Origin: Neonectria sp. B-13
Taxonomy: Eukaryota; Ascomycota; Sordariomycetes; Hypocreales; Nectriaceae
DNA: 64,000 nucleotides
Assembly (NCBI GenBank): GCA_002682825.1
Contig: NOKP01000005.1
Span: forward strand, 372,001 to 436,000
Reading direction: 5' to 3'
This document shows, one piece after another, positions 45,117 to 56,482 of this stretch; position 1 is the first letter of the stretch; each line of letters begins with the position of its first letter. The notes under the pieces were generated by a model, which was not told where the DNA came from, searched no databases, and saw only the letters and a list, made by a program, of their open reading frames with translations. Made by a program: the position numbers and the translations under genes.

Positions 45117-46445
45117 TAAAAGTCTATCTGGCTTCACCCCAATCCTGTTTTGAAGTCGTTCTCATCAACGTAACAGGACTTAGATTGTCCTGAACTTCGT
45201 TGCTGTAGCTCACCACATGACCCATACCCCTGGATTTGCCTTTGTTTGTATGCAGTAAATGATAGCTCACCCGGTGATGAATGGTTTCCTGTCATATGTG
45301 CCATACTCAATGGGCTTGGAGAAGCCACTATAGGTCGCTGTTAGATAGCCTAGATATCCTTGGTGGCTTGGTCGCCACACAACTCTTCTTGGTTCGGAAG
45401 AGTTCTTGCCACAGCATTTCATATCTCTCTATACGGATTGAATTGATACATCCGGTCAGCTTTGTATATTCAGACGAACCAGTCGGCACTTTATGCGTTT
45501 CTCGAAACTTTCGTACTTTGTGATCCTTGACTTGGTCTTAAACGTGCCAAGTTTAGTTCTTGGAGTCCTAGCTCGATATGTAGCCGTCTTGAGCATTTGA
45601 ATCGGCCACACCGCCCCAAGAGAAGACAAATAGAGGAAACCACTGCGTTTGTAACTTGCAAACAACGAATGGTGGGAGGCGAGCCATAGCGCTGGGCTTA
45701 TATGCCTATCGGGTCTTCCTTTTGCCGCGTTAGCGGCCGGCCTTTGAGCAATAACCCGCGCCTCATTGAGCGATGTTGAGTGGGAATAGCTTGAATTACA
45801 ACCAAGCGCAACATTTCGAAAGGACATAAATGAAAAATAGATAAGTTCTAATACGCTTAGCTTATTACACTGATGAAAAAACGGTCCATGAATTATCTTC
45901 GACTTGGGGAAACTAATCCCCGATGCTGGAATAAAGTGCTGGCGTGTGACATTCTATGTAGAGCAAAATTCACGATGTGGCAGCTTTGGTTGTCATGTAA
46001 GATCTTCGGTCGTTCCAGACTACACTGCGCAGAGGGTAAGGGAACAATAGATGCAGAACGTGGGTCACAGCTCGCAACTCTGTCACAAATTCTGGGACTT
46101 CGCAACAATGATTTTAGTCAGTTCTGGAAACATAGGGCACTAGGACCGTGTCAGAGCTCGCAACGCCACATGCATCGCTGCACCATCGGCAGTACCTAAT
46201 AGGGGCATCGATTGCGGCCAAAGGGAAGAGCCTTAGCGATACAAAGTCTATGTGGTTCATGGATCATAAACGTCCTCGAGTACGAGTGCCGGCCTTCTTT
46301 TCGGCGCCATGGACAAAGTGTGACTACTGACTAGCCTATTACGTATTGTAGCCACTTCTGGTATCATGTCATCACAATAATTTACAATGGCACTGAATCT
46401 ACCGGACGCATCTAGCATCTCGGCTTAGATCATTCCTTCCCTCCT
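45117..46445. other. Gene-free spacer
   Basis: About 1.3 kb with no supported coding sequence, RNA gene or repeat. Short open frames at 45456-45827 and 45873-46199 have no family resemblance. Confidence 0.4.
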
Positions 46446-47653
46446 TTATGACCTCAAGATACTATCCGTGCTGCCGGTCTGGCGCGACACAGCCTTGTCC
46501 GAGCCGTCGGTCGGATATTCATCGATGACAGGCTCTTCGGGATACTTGCGTCGGGACGGCTCTCCACCTTCTAAGCTGCGCAGCTGGTAGCCGTGAGACG
46601 TCTTGCCTGGGCGCCAATTCCTGTCAGCTCTCGTGGAGCTCTCGCCCTTCTTGGACGTCTTCTTTGAGGAGAGACCGAGGATGGTGAGTAGTCTGGGCAG
46701 GTAGCGGTTGAGGAACGGCTTGAGTCGCATCATGTTGTTGCAGATGATTCCAAAATTCAGCTCGACTATTGACCACACGCCTGCCTCGGCTTGCTTGCGG
46801 GAGAAGTCGGCGCTGATGGCCAAGATCCTAGCGTAAGGGGCTCTTGCGACAGAGGCAACCAACACACTGTAAATCGCGTGTTAGCACGGTAAGCTCAGGG
46901 AGAATGGCCGAGATACATACGCTGATCCAAGGCAAAGAATACCAGCAACAACCAGCTTCTGCCTGAACCTAATCTGGAGAGAGTATAGTGTCGGAAGGGG
47001 TAGAACAATGATCGCCAAGTCGGTGAATATGTTCAATGCTACCTGAGCGACAGCCAGGTTTCTCAGGCAAGTGCCGGATCCAGCATCGACTGGATTGCAA
47101 GGCCCAGCAAGGAGAGCCGTAAATGTGACTGTGTAGGCAACGAGGGAGCCGCCGATGGCATAGACGCCGATTCGGAACCATAACGAGGGACTAATGCGAA
47201 AGAGAACGGTCAAGATGGATAGTTTCGTGAAGGTCGGGCTCCACATGTATGTTAACGTTGTTGGGAGTAGATACTGCCTCCGCCAGTCAGTGCCATTGTC
47301 AAATCGGTATCGCAACGACAGCTTACGTTGTTGTACTGGATGGCATCCACAAGTGTGATGTCCCAAGCATGCTGTCCCCAGCCGTATTGCATGCAGAAAC
47401 AAACGGAAATAAAGAAACCCAACGCCGTGCCCCAAGCCAGGGTAATCAGCACAACATCTACCTCCCATTTCCGCACAATGAGGCCGCTGGTGACGTAGCG
47501 AAGCACCATGGAAACGGTGGCGAGGAAGTAGGTGACTCCAAAGACCACGATGGTCGTCATCTGCACGCTGGACCATCCCTGGTTGAAGTTGGACGTGACG
47601 CCATCGGGCGGCGGGACCGCCGGGGTGGTGTAGATGTCGACGTCGGCCATCAT
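46446..47653 (-). CDS. Rhodopsin-domain / PTH11-like integral membrane protein
   Basis: Exons 47653-47327, 47273-46921 and 46866-46446 (introns 53 and 54 bp) give 366 aa. Seven hydrophobic segments follow a short extracellular N-terminus, then a C-terminal cytoplasmic tail of about 80 residues rich in Ser, Arg and Lys. Family marks are RYVTSGLIVRKWEVDVVLI (loop and helix 2-3), the FTKLSILTVLFRI segment, a CNPVDAGSGTC loop, and FTDLAIIVLPLPTLYSLQIRFRQK, as in the fungal rhodopsin-like domain family that includes some PTH11-type receptors. There is no CFEM domain. The two Met codons at 47653 and 47650 are equally possible starts; a GTG further upstream was not used. Ligand unknown. Confidence 0.85.
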
Positions 47654-49190
47654 TGCAGGCACTTCGGGTCGACTGCGTTAAAGAGTGTTGGGCGTCCGTC
47701 GTCAGTTCCGAGGCATCAGGGGGGTCAGCAAGAAGCGCCGGCCAACGGTTCCAACGGGCACTTTGTTGGTTCTTTGCAACGAACGATTAATGAGCGAATA
47801 CAGGACCCGAGTCGCTGGGAAAGCCAACAAGGTGGTTTAAGAGTGCATTGTGAAGCGCCGTTGAACCAAGGATCATGTCTCGGCAGGTCTCCGGTAATAT
47901 CAAGGCGATGTGACAACGGCCCACTGCAAAACGGCCAGGAACATGAGCAGCCCGAGAGGTCGCTAGCTCCTGGATGGAAGGACGAGACGGTGTTAAAGTA
48001 TCAGGCAGGAGTGCCTTCCTGAAAGGATTTCTTTACGACTACTATGTATTGCACAGTTCCAAGTATGTGGATACTGGCTGCTGCAGGGCAAGGGAACCTG
48101 AATAAATTAAACTTTCCAGCTCGATTGGTGTTATTCCCTTGTGTTTTATGTGAGACCCCCGTCTAAGCAAAAAGCCCTAGTCCGGAGGGCGAGGAGCTCA
48201 GGCCAGGGTTCCTAGGAGCAAGGGACGAACTACACACTATTCGTGTAGTAGTAGGAAGTATACGCATCCCGGGGACGCGGAACATGGTCCCGTCTCGGTA
48301 AAAGTGCGGAGATGGCCCAACGTTGGCTACCCGTCTGGGAAACAAAGGCTGAAGATCTCAAGAGAGGCTAGTGACCGATGCTACTTGGCCTAATCGCAGC
48401 CCGGCCGTCGAGCTAGTTCGGGCTCGTCTCAGGGATGGGATGGGACGAGGGGAGCTAGATTCATTCGTAGGGCTTACGTCGTGTCGTACGAACTCGCCAC
48501 GGCCGCTGTTGGCTAGCAGTTGGCCTGCATCATGTACCAAAGGGGCTTGCAGACACCATGCCATGTTGGTCATTTCGGGATGCGGCTGGACCAGACAGAC
48601 TGGGGAAGATGCAGCTCAGACTTCTCAAGTTGCAGAAGCCGACATTCATTGAGCAGTCGGCTTTGGCCTCAGTGCACCCAGAGAGTCGAAATGTCCTGTG
48701 GGGAACCTTGGCAAATGGGTCGATTACATTAGGTAAGAAACTCGGGCCAGTCCGCAGTCCACGCACGACGGCAACGGTGTACAGGGTCTCTGGACCAGCA
48801 TGCCTCTGCTGGCGGCAATGCCGTGTCGTGACAGGCATCTGTTACGGCGTAGCCATTTGTGCATCCACCAGCATGGATGGCGAGGGAGAGAACTAGGTCA
48901 GGACACATACATCCCTAGCTCGCCTAGGAATATAAACTTTGAAGCAGCATGACTTGCGTTGAATCTAAGCAAATATTAGTTAGCTACCAGCAAGGGCAGC
49001 CTTGTCCCTACTCCATCGAGCGGAAACACCATCAAGTCCGACGTCCGCATTGGACAGAGGTATATAATGCTCTCCACTCCGCTGAAATGACTGCCAGCAA
49101 CCCAGGAGTTCCCAGAGAGATTCAGTTTCCCTTTGCCAAACATCCCCAGCTGCCTATTTACGACTTACCCATATCCTCGACTTTTCTAAA
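47654..49190. other. Gene-free spacer with TATA box for the kinase-like gene
   Basis: About 1.5 kb without supported genes. TATATAA at 49061-49067 lies about 125 bp before the ATG of the phosphotransferase-like gene and is its likely TATA box. Several opposite-strand open frames near 48.4-48.9 kb look random. Confidence 0.4.
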
Positions 49191-50309
49191 ATGACACATT
49201 CCTTGGTCAAGGGCCCCGCCGCCCCTCGTTGCGTCTTCGACTCGGACAAGCCGCTGCCGGGGACCCCTGAAGACATCACCGTCGAGTGGCTCTCAGAAGC
49301 CCTCGATGTGCCCGTCAAGGACTTTAAACAGACGGGTGTTTCCCACGGCACCTCGTCCAAGGTGTTCCTAGACCTCGTCTTTGCCGATGGCGTGGAGACG
49401 GAGATCCCCACTCGCGTTTGCGTCAAGGGTGGCTTTAACCCGGCTCTCCGCCTGGTCTTCCCCGAGATATGGGCTACCTACCGCCGTGAGGCCGAGTTCT
49501 ACTACTACATCGCTCCCCTAACGAGCATGCTGCTGCCCAAGACGTGGTTTGCCGGCACTGACACCGTCAATGGCCAGGGCCTCTTCATCATGTCCAACGT
49601 CGCGGACGAGTGTACCTTTGGCACGCCGCTGGAGCCCTGGAAGCCCAGCCAGGTGGAGAATGCCCTCAAGCAGCTTGCCAGTCTGCACGGCAAGACCTGG
49701 AACACCAAGGAGGAAAAGTACCCCTGGCTATTTGGCACCGACGGGAAGAAGCTGGCAAACCCGGTGCGTACTATCGTTCTCGCTCTGCTGAAGCCTGAGC
49801 CCTGGGACGTTCGTTTCTCCGAGGAGTGCTGCCCTCCGGTTGCTGAGGCTTTGTTGGACCGAGAGCGCATTCAGCGAGGTTTCGAGGCTCTTTGGAAGCA
49901 CGCCGATTCGGATGAGAAGTTCTACTCGCTCATCCACGGCGACAACCACGTGGGCAACACCCTCATCGCCAACGACGGAACGCCGGGCTTCATCGACTGG
50001 CAGGGTCTCCAATATGGCCCCGCTATTCTTGATCTCGTCTACTTCCTCACGGGCGCCTTGACCGTTGAGGACCGCCGCGAGCATGAAGGCGCGCTGGTCG
50101 AGGCTTATCTCGAGGCCCTCCACGCCGAGGGAGGCCCTGAGCTGTCCAAGGCTGACGTCTGGGATGACTACCGCCGCTACGCCATGCAAGGATTCCTCTG
50201 GGCCATGACGCCCAAGGCTATGCAGCCTGAAAATGTTATCTTTGCCATTAGCGAGCGGTACTCGGCGGCTATTGTCGACCACGGAACTCTGGAGTTGCTG
50301 GGAGTTTAG
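49191..50309 (+). CDS. Aminoglycoside-phosphotransferase/ecdysteroid-kinase-like small-molecule kinase
   Basis: Intronless, 372 aa. The C-lobe carries the Brenner-type catalytic loop SLIHGDNHVGNTLI and the metal-binding FIDWQGLQYG followed by DLVYFLTGAL, the layout of the APH/EcKL/choline-kinase-like fold. The N-lobe has a conserved Lys in RVCVKGGF. Fungi have many such proteins and their substrates are mostly unknown; a hydroxyl or amine on a small molecule is phosphorylated. There is no signal peptide, so it is probably cytosolic. A TATA box lies upstream, and the start gives the usual short lead. Confidence 0.85.
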   Translation: MTHSLVKGPAAPRCVFDSDKPLPGTPEDITVEWLSEALDVPVKDFKQTGVSHGTSSKVFLDLVFADGVETEIPTRVCVKGGFNPALRLVFPEIWATYRREAEFYYYIAPLTSMLLPKTWFAGTDTVNGQGLFIMSNVADECTFGTPLEPWKPSQVENALKQLASLHGKTWNTKEEKYPWLFGTDGKKLANPVRTIVLALLKPEPWDVRFSEECCPPVAEALLDRERIQRGFEALWKHADSDEKFYSLIHGDNHVGNTLIANDGTPGFIDWQGLQYGPAILDLVYFLTGALTVEDRREHEGALVEAYLEALHAEGGPELSKADVWDDYRRYAMQGFLWAMTPKAMQPENVIFAISERYSAAIVDHGTLELLGV

Positions 50310-50990
50310 ACTCATAAGGCTACGAGAATATGTAATTGGCAATGAGGTGATTTTATCTACAATATTTGAATCCCAATGCAAGCAATGAGCCACGAATACA
50401 ATCTCTTGACAATAAAACTTGGGTCGAGAACGCTCACACTTGACGTCGCGCACGTGTACAGGAAGAGAAAGACGCTTGTTCCGGAGCAGGTAAATTCTCC
50501 CGTGCCCTTGTGCCCGAGCTGCTTCAAGTCATTGGTGAAGCCGCCCAGGATACAGGCCACCAAAGTTTCAGTGCGTGTATCACCAGCCGAGGTTATCCTC
50601 CAAATTTGCATCCAGAACTAGGTCTGAAGAGTGAGACTAAGGTCTAAAATATGGGGGTTTCAAGCACTTAGGTTATCTACAAACTAACCAAAGCTAGTCA
50701 TTTCGAAGATCTTCTACTGAAAAGAGCTCATTCCTATGTCGATCAGGGCCTGGTTGATCATGGCGATTTTGCGCTCGTACATCTTGTCTGCCCCCAATCG
50801 GCAGAATCAGCCCCATCATGCATGATTGACTGTTCCTTGCGAGGATGCCACATTGCGGATCGCTACGAGAAGACACCCTGCTTTCTTACTTTGTTCCCTG
50901 AGAGCACTTTCGAGTCAGACTTCTGCGTTTACATGCGCTGTGCTACGCTCCAAAGTGGACCTTGTCGAACTAGACACCTCAGTAACTATC
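50310..50990. other. Spacer
   Basis: No gene seen; the 3' UTR of the kinase-like gene and AT-rich sequence. Confidence 0.35.
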
Positions 50991-51227
50991 ATGGATACTA
51001 CATTTTGCGAGAAATGTAGATATTTCATGCATTGCAAGTACAATAAAGCCATTCACGGCTTAGGTGATGATAGATCTGTCCCTAAGGCTTTGAGTGCCAC
51101 TGACACGGGGTGCCGGCTCTGCCAAGCTATAGTGAATAAGTTCGAGTCCTTCCAGCTAGACCTGCTCTCACTTGCCAAGGCAAACGGCCAACGAGCTGTG
51201 TTCCGCTTGTTCCATCGGCCGTACTGA
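50991..51227 (+). pseudogene. Fragment resembling the N-terminus of a HET-family protein
   Basis: A 78-residue frame starts MDTTFCEKCRYF and has TGCRLCQAIVNKFESF about 45 residues later. The CxxC...CxLC spacing is the cysteine-rich lead found before many fungal HET domains. The frame ends at 51225-51227 and no HET motif follows, so it looks like a truncated relic. Confidence 0.35.
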
Positions 51228-54200
51228 ATTTCAAACATAGGCTCGCCAAAACGGTCGGAAAGAACTTTCTTGTTTGTCTCTGTCTCGGAATCACAGGTCG
51301 AAACAAACATGTGGCGTGTGACGGATGGGTCGGCAGCAAAGTCTCATGTGGTGATGATAACACAGGCTCGGAACCCGTTTCACGAGGGCTGCGAAGTAGT
51401 TGCGCGCATGCATACTAGAGCATGACAACTGCAATCAAGTCAACACTCCCGGATTCTGGTAATCAGGCGTCCAGTGAATAGTACCTCGATATAGAAGAAG
51501 GTATGGTTATCGTTATATGACTACTACTTTATTGTTATGTATAGTCTAGTGTTGTAAGGTGTCTCTGACTGCGGTCGCCTTCCTCGTGGAGCTTAGCCCC
51601 TTATATTAGGTCACGCAGCCTCAGCCTATTCCGCTCCTGTCTGTAGACACCCGTTGGTTGAACCGGAAGACTGATATATCACATTTGCTGTACTCGTGTA
51701 GGCCGGGATTACGCTGTTACGCGATGCTTTATATAACTTTATTAGATAACTCCTCACCTTTTACTACAGCTTGCTACTGATTATATTGAAAGTCATATGA
51801 TACATTGAAAAAGCAAGGTTAAGTTCAGCACTACCATCATTAGGGTGATGATCGTCAGGGAAGCTAACTCGCTTTCAGGCTCCGTCCTTCAATAGAAATC
51901 CCAATAGTTTTAGAGTTTAAGGTAATTCTTTCCCGTTTGCGGCAGGCTCGCTAGTTTCGTCAACTTAGCACCTCGATGTCACTTTAAACTTTAAATATCA
52001 TACTAATGATAACCTATATCTTACTAACTAGTTTAAGAACCAATTAACTCTCAACACCAATTCCAATAACCGAAAGTTTAGAGATTAGCTATGTATCCGC
52101 ATTTAGGATAACGGCCTCTCTAGGTTCAGGTGTATAACCCTCAAGCCGTGACAAAAGTCAAACTAGCTATCTTAAACTACTAGACCTACTCTAATCAACG
52201 CCTACGGAATAAAGAAAGAAAGGATTATATGGATGGTAAACTTGGCCTCCTATGTTAGCTGGCGGCAGGTCTCGAGCTCGGAAAAACGACCAGCTAGTCT
52301 AGACCTTCGAAAATCAGCAATATGAGAAGTGGCTTGAAGACCTATTGGATTTGGTTCGGAGGCTTCACTGACTATTACCATGGCCGAAAAGCAAGAAAGT
52401 CTGCTGAGGCAGCCCGGAGCTTGTTCAACGCCACGACGTCCTTCATCATCATTAAAGTAGACGCAGTTCGGGTAGCATCAGTGCTACAATAGCTCAAGCT
52501 TCCAGTCAAATAAGCTAGCAGTGTTTCTTCCACTACACCCAGTGTCATAGATGGTGAGCTCGACATATTATGATTCATAGAGAACGACTGATGTCAATGG
52601 GGATGTGCCGTTGTGCTTTAGGGTAGATACATCACCCACGCAGCAGCCCCCACCAAGATGCCTGAGCGAGTCACCATCGTCATGTCCTTCCGACCCGATG
52701 ACCCAGCACTCCTTGACGAGACCACAAACGCCAATGTGTGAAATAAGTCACACCTCACAGAACTATACAACCAGTGGACTACCTACCGCCTCAACGTCCT
52801 ATCGCAACGTGCTCGCATTGCCGCGGATGCCTCGAGGCAGAGATCTTTGGACAACATTGCCAATTCAACCCTCAGCGCAAGCGAGGGCTTTGTCCAGTAG
52901 AGGCTGTGAATCTGACGGAAGTGGAGAAGTGGTAGACCTAGAAGTTGTCTCGTCTCGGGCGGGAGGGGCGCAAGGCTGGGAAATTACTCCAGCCTTCCAT
53001 CCCGCGCCGCAATGTCCGCTTCCGGCTGATCTTAACGAGAAGATGCGGGAAGGAAAAGCGGCTGATGCTTAGCCCACATCCAAGCTGCTTTTTCTCACAC
53101 GGGTTGTCGAAGTGGATACGACGATGTCTCGCCGAGATAGAAGCTGGACATTGGTGGTGTCCTCAGTGAAGCGGACTACAAAAGATCGCCGTATCGAAAG
53201 AGGTTGGACAGAAACTGGAAGCTTCATGCCAAGGATGTTCAGTTCTGTTCGCATCAGGCTCTGTCACGATGGTGAGCACGAGACGGCCGGGGAAGGTGTG
53301 GAGACCCATTCCTCTCCCCTTCACCAGCCAACTTTTCGCAAAGCAGAAGTTAGCACAGCTTTCAAGAAGACGCATGAAGGTGTCTTTTCGCGCGATCCTC
53401 GTCTTAAACAACGCTAACCTTTGCGCGATGAGTGTTGTAAATGTGGTGCCGGTGCGGTTTTCTTCTGGCCCGTGACAATCTCCATGCGTCCTCACAGAGC
53501 CTTTGTTCGAGATTCAGAATCCTGCTAGGGAACGAAAACTTGCCACTCTCTTATATTTGAATCCCACTGGGTACCAGCAACGTGTTTAATACTGTCCGGC
53601 TTTGCGTAGCCTGCGGTTAAAAAGATGCGCAGAAAAGGGTTCTTGTATCTGAAAAGTTGGGACGTCATCAAAAAGAAAAAGAAGAAGAAAAAAATGCTGG
53701 ACTTCCAAGGCGGCATTGTAGTTTATCTCACCAGGTCACGCGGCCAGATCGAGACGTCCCGTTGTCTGGACACATCCTGGCTTGGGGTGAAGGTTTTCGA
53801 TCGTGGCTCCGTGGATTCCGCTTGTGGTGGAGACGCAAGCTACAGATAGTGTAAGTTCGATCGGGGGGTTTACGCCTCTAAAGCTGGTTGGGCTTATCGA
53901 GGCTGGTTTTTCTGTTTCATCGGAGAAGCTGGCCTTGGTCCTCGTTTATTAAGACCAACTGTCTCGCGTCATCCTCCCAGACGAGCCGAGTTTCGCCTTC
54001 GCAGGCAAGACCTAACCTAGTGCAGGTGTCGGACGCATGCAAACGTGAAAGAGCCGTACTGCTTCTTCCCGTTGGCCAGTCTAGTGTTGGAAATTATATA
54101 ATCGGCTTGGATGACCCTCCCTGTCTAGGTCACTTGAGCTGTTGTCGAGATACAGGCCCGGCCAAGCGGAACCGCTCAAAACCTCGACGTTAGGTCCAAA

Positions 54201-54499
54201 CCGGCTCAGTTATCTGTAGCTATCCGGTTACGGAAGCTCGCCCAGTGACGTGATATCGGGTAGCGATACTGTATTTAGCATTTGCATTCGGGCAAGATCT
54301 GCACCATGATCGAGGATGCAAGCTGAGACACCGCGATTGGTCTCACATAATTAGATTTACCCATCATGCAGATTCTAGAAGTCTATCGCGTTTTCCAGAT
54401 GCCGTTTGTGCCGAATAGCAGGCTGCTCGTACTAGTTAGTATACCGGAATGTTCTGCCGGAGCCACTGACAACAGAGAACGGCGGAGCAGTTCCTCTCG
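51228..54499. other. Long gene-poor region, partly low GC
   Basis: From about 51430 to 52330 the sequence is markedly AT-rich and full of stop codons in all frames, like decayed transposon DNA, but no transposase motif or terminal repeat can be seen. A frame from ATG 52660 reads MPERVTIVMSF and, beyond a TGA at 52738-52740, HLTELYNQWTTYRLNVLSQR; it could be a decayed gene but matches nothing I know. An A/G-rich tract lies at 53669-53694. Confidence 0.35.
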
Positions 54500-54883
54500 A
54501 TGAATCATTGGCTCAGTGAGGTAGTTATACGATTAAGCTTGTATCCTGATCGTCATCACATTCAACTTAAATCAGGGAACCAGGGAGCAGTCTCTGGCCA
54601 TCAGTTCCATCCCAACACTCACGAATGCTATGGTTTGCAGCCCATGCGACTGGCACTTCCTGCGGTTAGCCAGGTCAGCCGTGTTCCATCATCAACGCTT
54701 TTGATAGGAATAGGAACGTCTGGGGATAAAACGGAAGACCAGATAGTCCTCATGTATGCTGGCGACGCGATCATCCTCTCAGCTGGAGCGGCGCACTGTT
54801 CGAAAAGATTCCAAAATGATTACAGGTACATTAGCGGGTATTCAAAGCCTGACTTTTCTCCTAAAATGCAAACAGTCTACTAA
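54500..54883 (+). pseudogene. Cupin-domain protein fragment
   Basis: The 127-residue frame holds both cupin motifs: GHQFHPNTHECYG (metal-ligand His and Glu) and GDAIILSAGAAHCS, where the usual Pro before AG is Ser, followed by YRYISGYSK. The stretch between them is out of line with the family (LLIGIGTSG is expected about ten residues after motif 1), and the upstream half of the barrel is missing. It is probably a relic of a YjlB-type cupin. A short unrecognised intron cannot be fully excluded. Confidence 0.5.
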
Positions 54884-55697
54884 TTTGAGGAACCTGGCTT
54901 GAACGAATGGATGAAGGACAAGGAGCTTCCCTCGGAGCAGAAGCTGACGCCATTCCTCCGGCCGAATGGGACGCGGTCCAGGGGTCCAACCTAAGGGCTT
55001 GAGGAGGTAGCTTGCTGTAAGAGTAAAGGTAATCTGGCTCATTCAAGCCAATACGCGCTACCATCGCAGTTGTGATGGCGACCGTCACGGGTATAGGGCG
55101 GCATATTAGGTTCTTGTTTCTCATCCCGAAGCTAGTTAGAGTAGCTGTACCCGTTGCGTCGCCTGATCCGTCATGTGAGTAATCGCAACGGTGAAAATCC
55201 TTGGATGGTCTTCGACGAGACCCTCACTCTGCCCTGATTTCAAGCGCGTCCACCAATACAGGCCCGTCTCTCGGCTCACGTTGATTCTCGACGTAGCGTC
55301 GCTCTTTGCATCCGTACCGGAGGCAGCGATACGGGAACTCCATGTCGGAAAGGCCGATACAAGCCATGATGCCCAGAAGGTTCTAGCACCCGGCCAAATT
55401 CGGGGTTGCGAGGTATGCAGACAGGAATGCACACTCGCTTAACCCACATTCCTACCATCGGATGCGGTCCACACCGAAAGCCTTCTTCCCGAACCTTTTT
55501 CTCGGGTCCTCGACATGTGTACTGAACAAAGGAGCGTGAATAGATCTTCTTCGTATAAGGAGATGGCTTTCGCCGCACGATCTGCAACAACCTCATCATC
55601 AAACTACCTGTCAGCTTCAAAGACATCACACCACATTCTTCTAAAACACTGAACCACCTTTCCTCAACAACCTACAAAAACAACATCCACCTCACAA
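54884..55697. other. Spacer and leader of the secreted-protein gene
   Basis: No gene is supported from 54884 to about 55500. The last 90 bp before 55698 are CAAC/TTC-rich, like fungal 5' leaders. Confidence 0.35.
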
Positions 55698-55970
55698 ATG
55701 AAGCCTATTTCCTTCATCTGCGCTTGCCTGGTGGGCAGCACTTTGGCTGCCCCCTGCGCTCCTCTTGTACCGCGGCAAAAATCCTCCATCGAGGCCATTC
55801 CCAAGCGCGAACCAGGTCTTCGACTCCCGATCCGCCAGCAGACCGACAAGAGCACCGTGCCTCCTCCTCCTCCCCCTCCTCCCACAGTCCCTCCTACGGT
55901 CGGGACGCCTCCTTTTATTCCCCCGAAGTTTCGACTTCCGATCACCAAGACTCCCAAGAAGAAAGTGTAG
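55698..55970 (+). CDS. Small proline-rich secreted protein
   Basis: An intronless 90-aa protein. The first 18-19 residues (MKPISFICACLVGSTLAAP) form a clear signal peptide. The mature part has a run of eight prolines and two copies of an (L/F)RLPI element (GLRLPIRQ and KFRLPITK). KR before EPGLRLPI could be a Kex2 site, and the C-terminus is basic (KTPKKKV). No cysteine pattern or enzyme motif is present after the signal; the mature chain has one Cys near its start. It may be a cell-wall peptide, a processed secreted peptide or an effector candidate. No family recognised. Confidence 0.6.
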   Translation: MKPISFICACLVGSTLAAPCAPLVPRQKSSIEAIPKREPGLRLPIRQQTDKSTVPPPPPPPPTVPPTVGTPPFIPPKFRLPITKTPKKKV

Positions 55971-56482
55971 CGTTGTTGTCTTGGAGCTTTGGGAATTTTG
56001 GGACAACCTTTTGTTCTGTTGAGTTTGCTCAATGAGGAGAACGTCAGCGAAGATTGAATTGGCATTGACTGGATGGAGGTGACGGGGAGGATAATTAAAT
56101 TAATCGAAAATAATTATTCGGAGTGGACTTTGTTTCTTCTCGTTTGATTACAACCTTGTTTTCTCTTTCCATTTGTTTCGATTTAAGTTCTTTACAGGGC
56201 CATCATAGTCGACATGTAAGATAAGATATCCTAATCAGTAATTCATCACACATCACTTTAAAAAGCCCGTATTGACCCTCATCATGTATATTTGAATAGT
56301 TTCTCCCCAATCGGAAGAATGTTGAATAGAAAAGGTCTTTGGACTACTATGATTAGGTCCATGCATCTTGATTTCGTCGTACATCACAACCCATACTCAC
56401 AAAGCTGGCTAAACTGCTTTAGCACTATTTTGGTGCACATTTCCACGCCAAATATCCTCTCAATATAAGACTAGTTGACATC
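55971..56482. other. Convergent 3' spacer
   Basis: AT-rich sequence between the secreted-protein stop and the 3' end of the leftward transporter. No gene seen. Confidence 0.4.

Noticed and set aside
53669..53694. A/G-rich tract considered as the tail of a retroelement
   Set aside because: No reverse-transcriptase remnants or target-site duplication are visible nearby.
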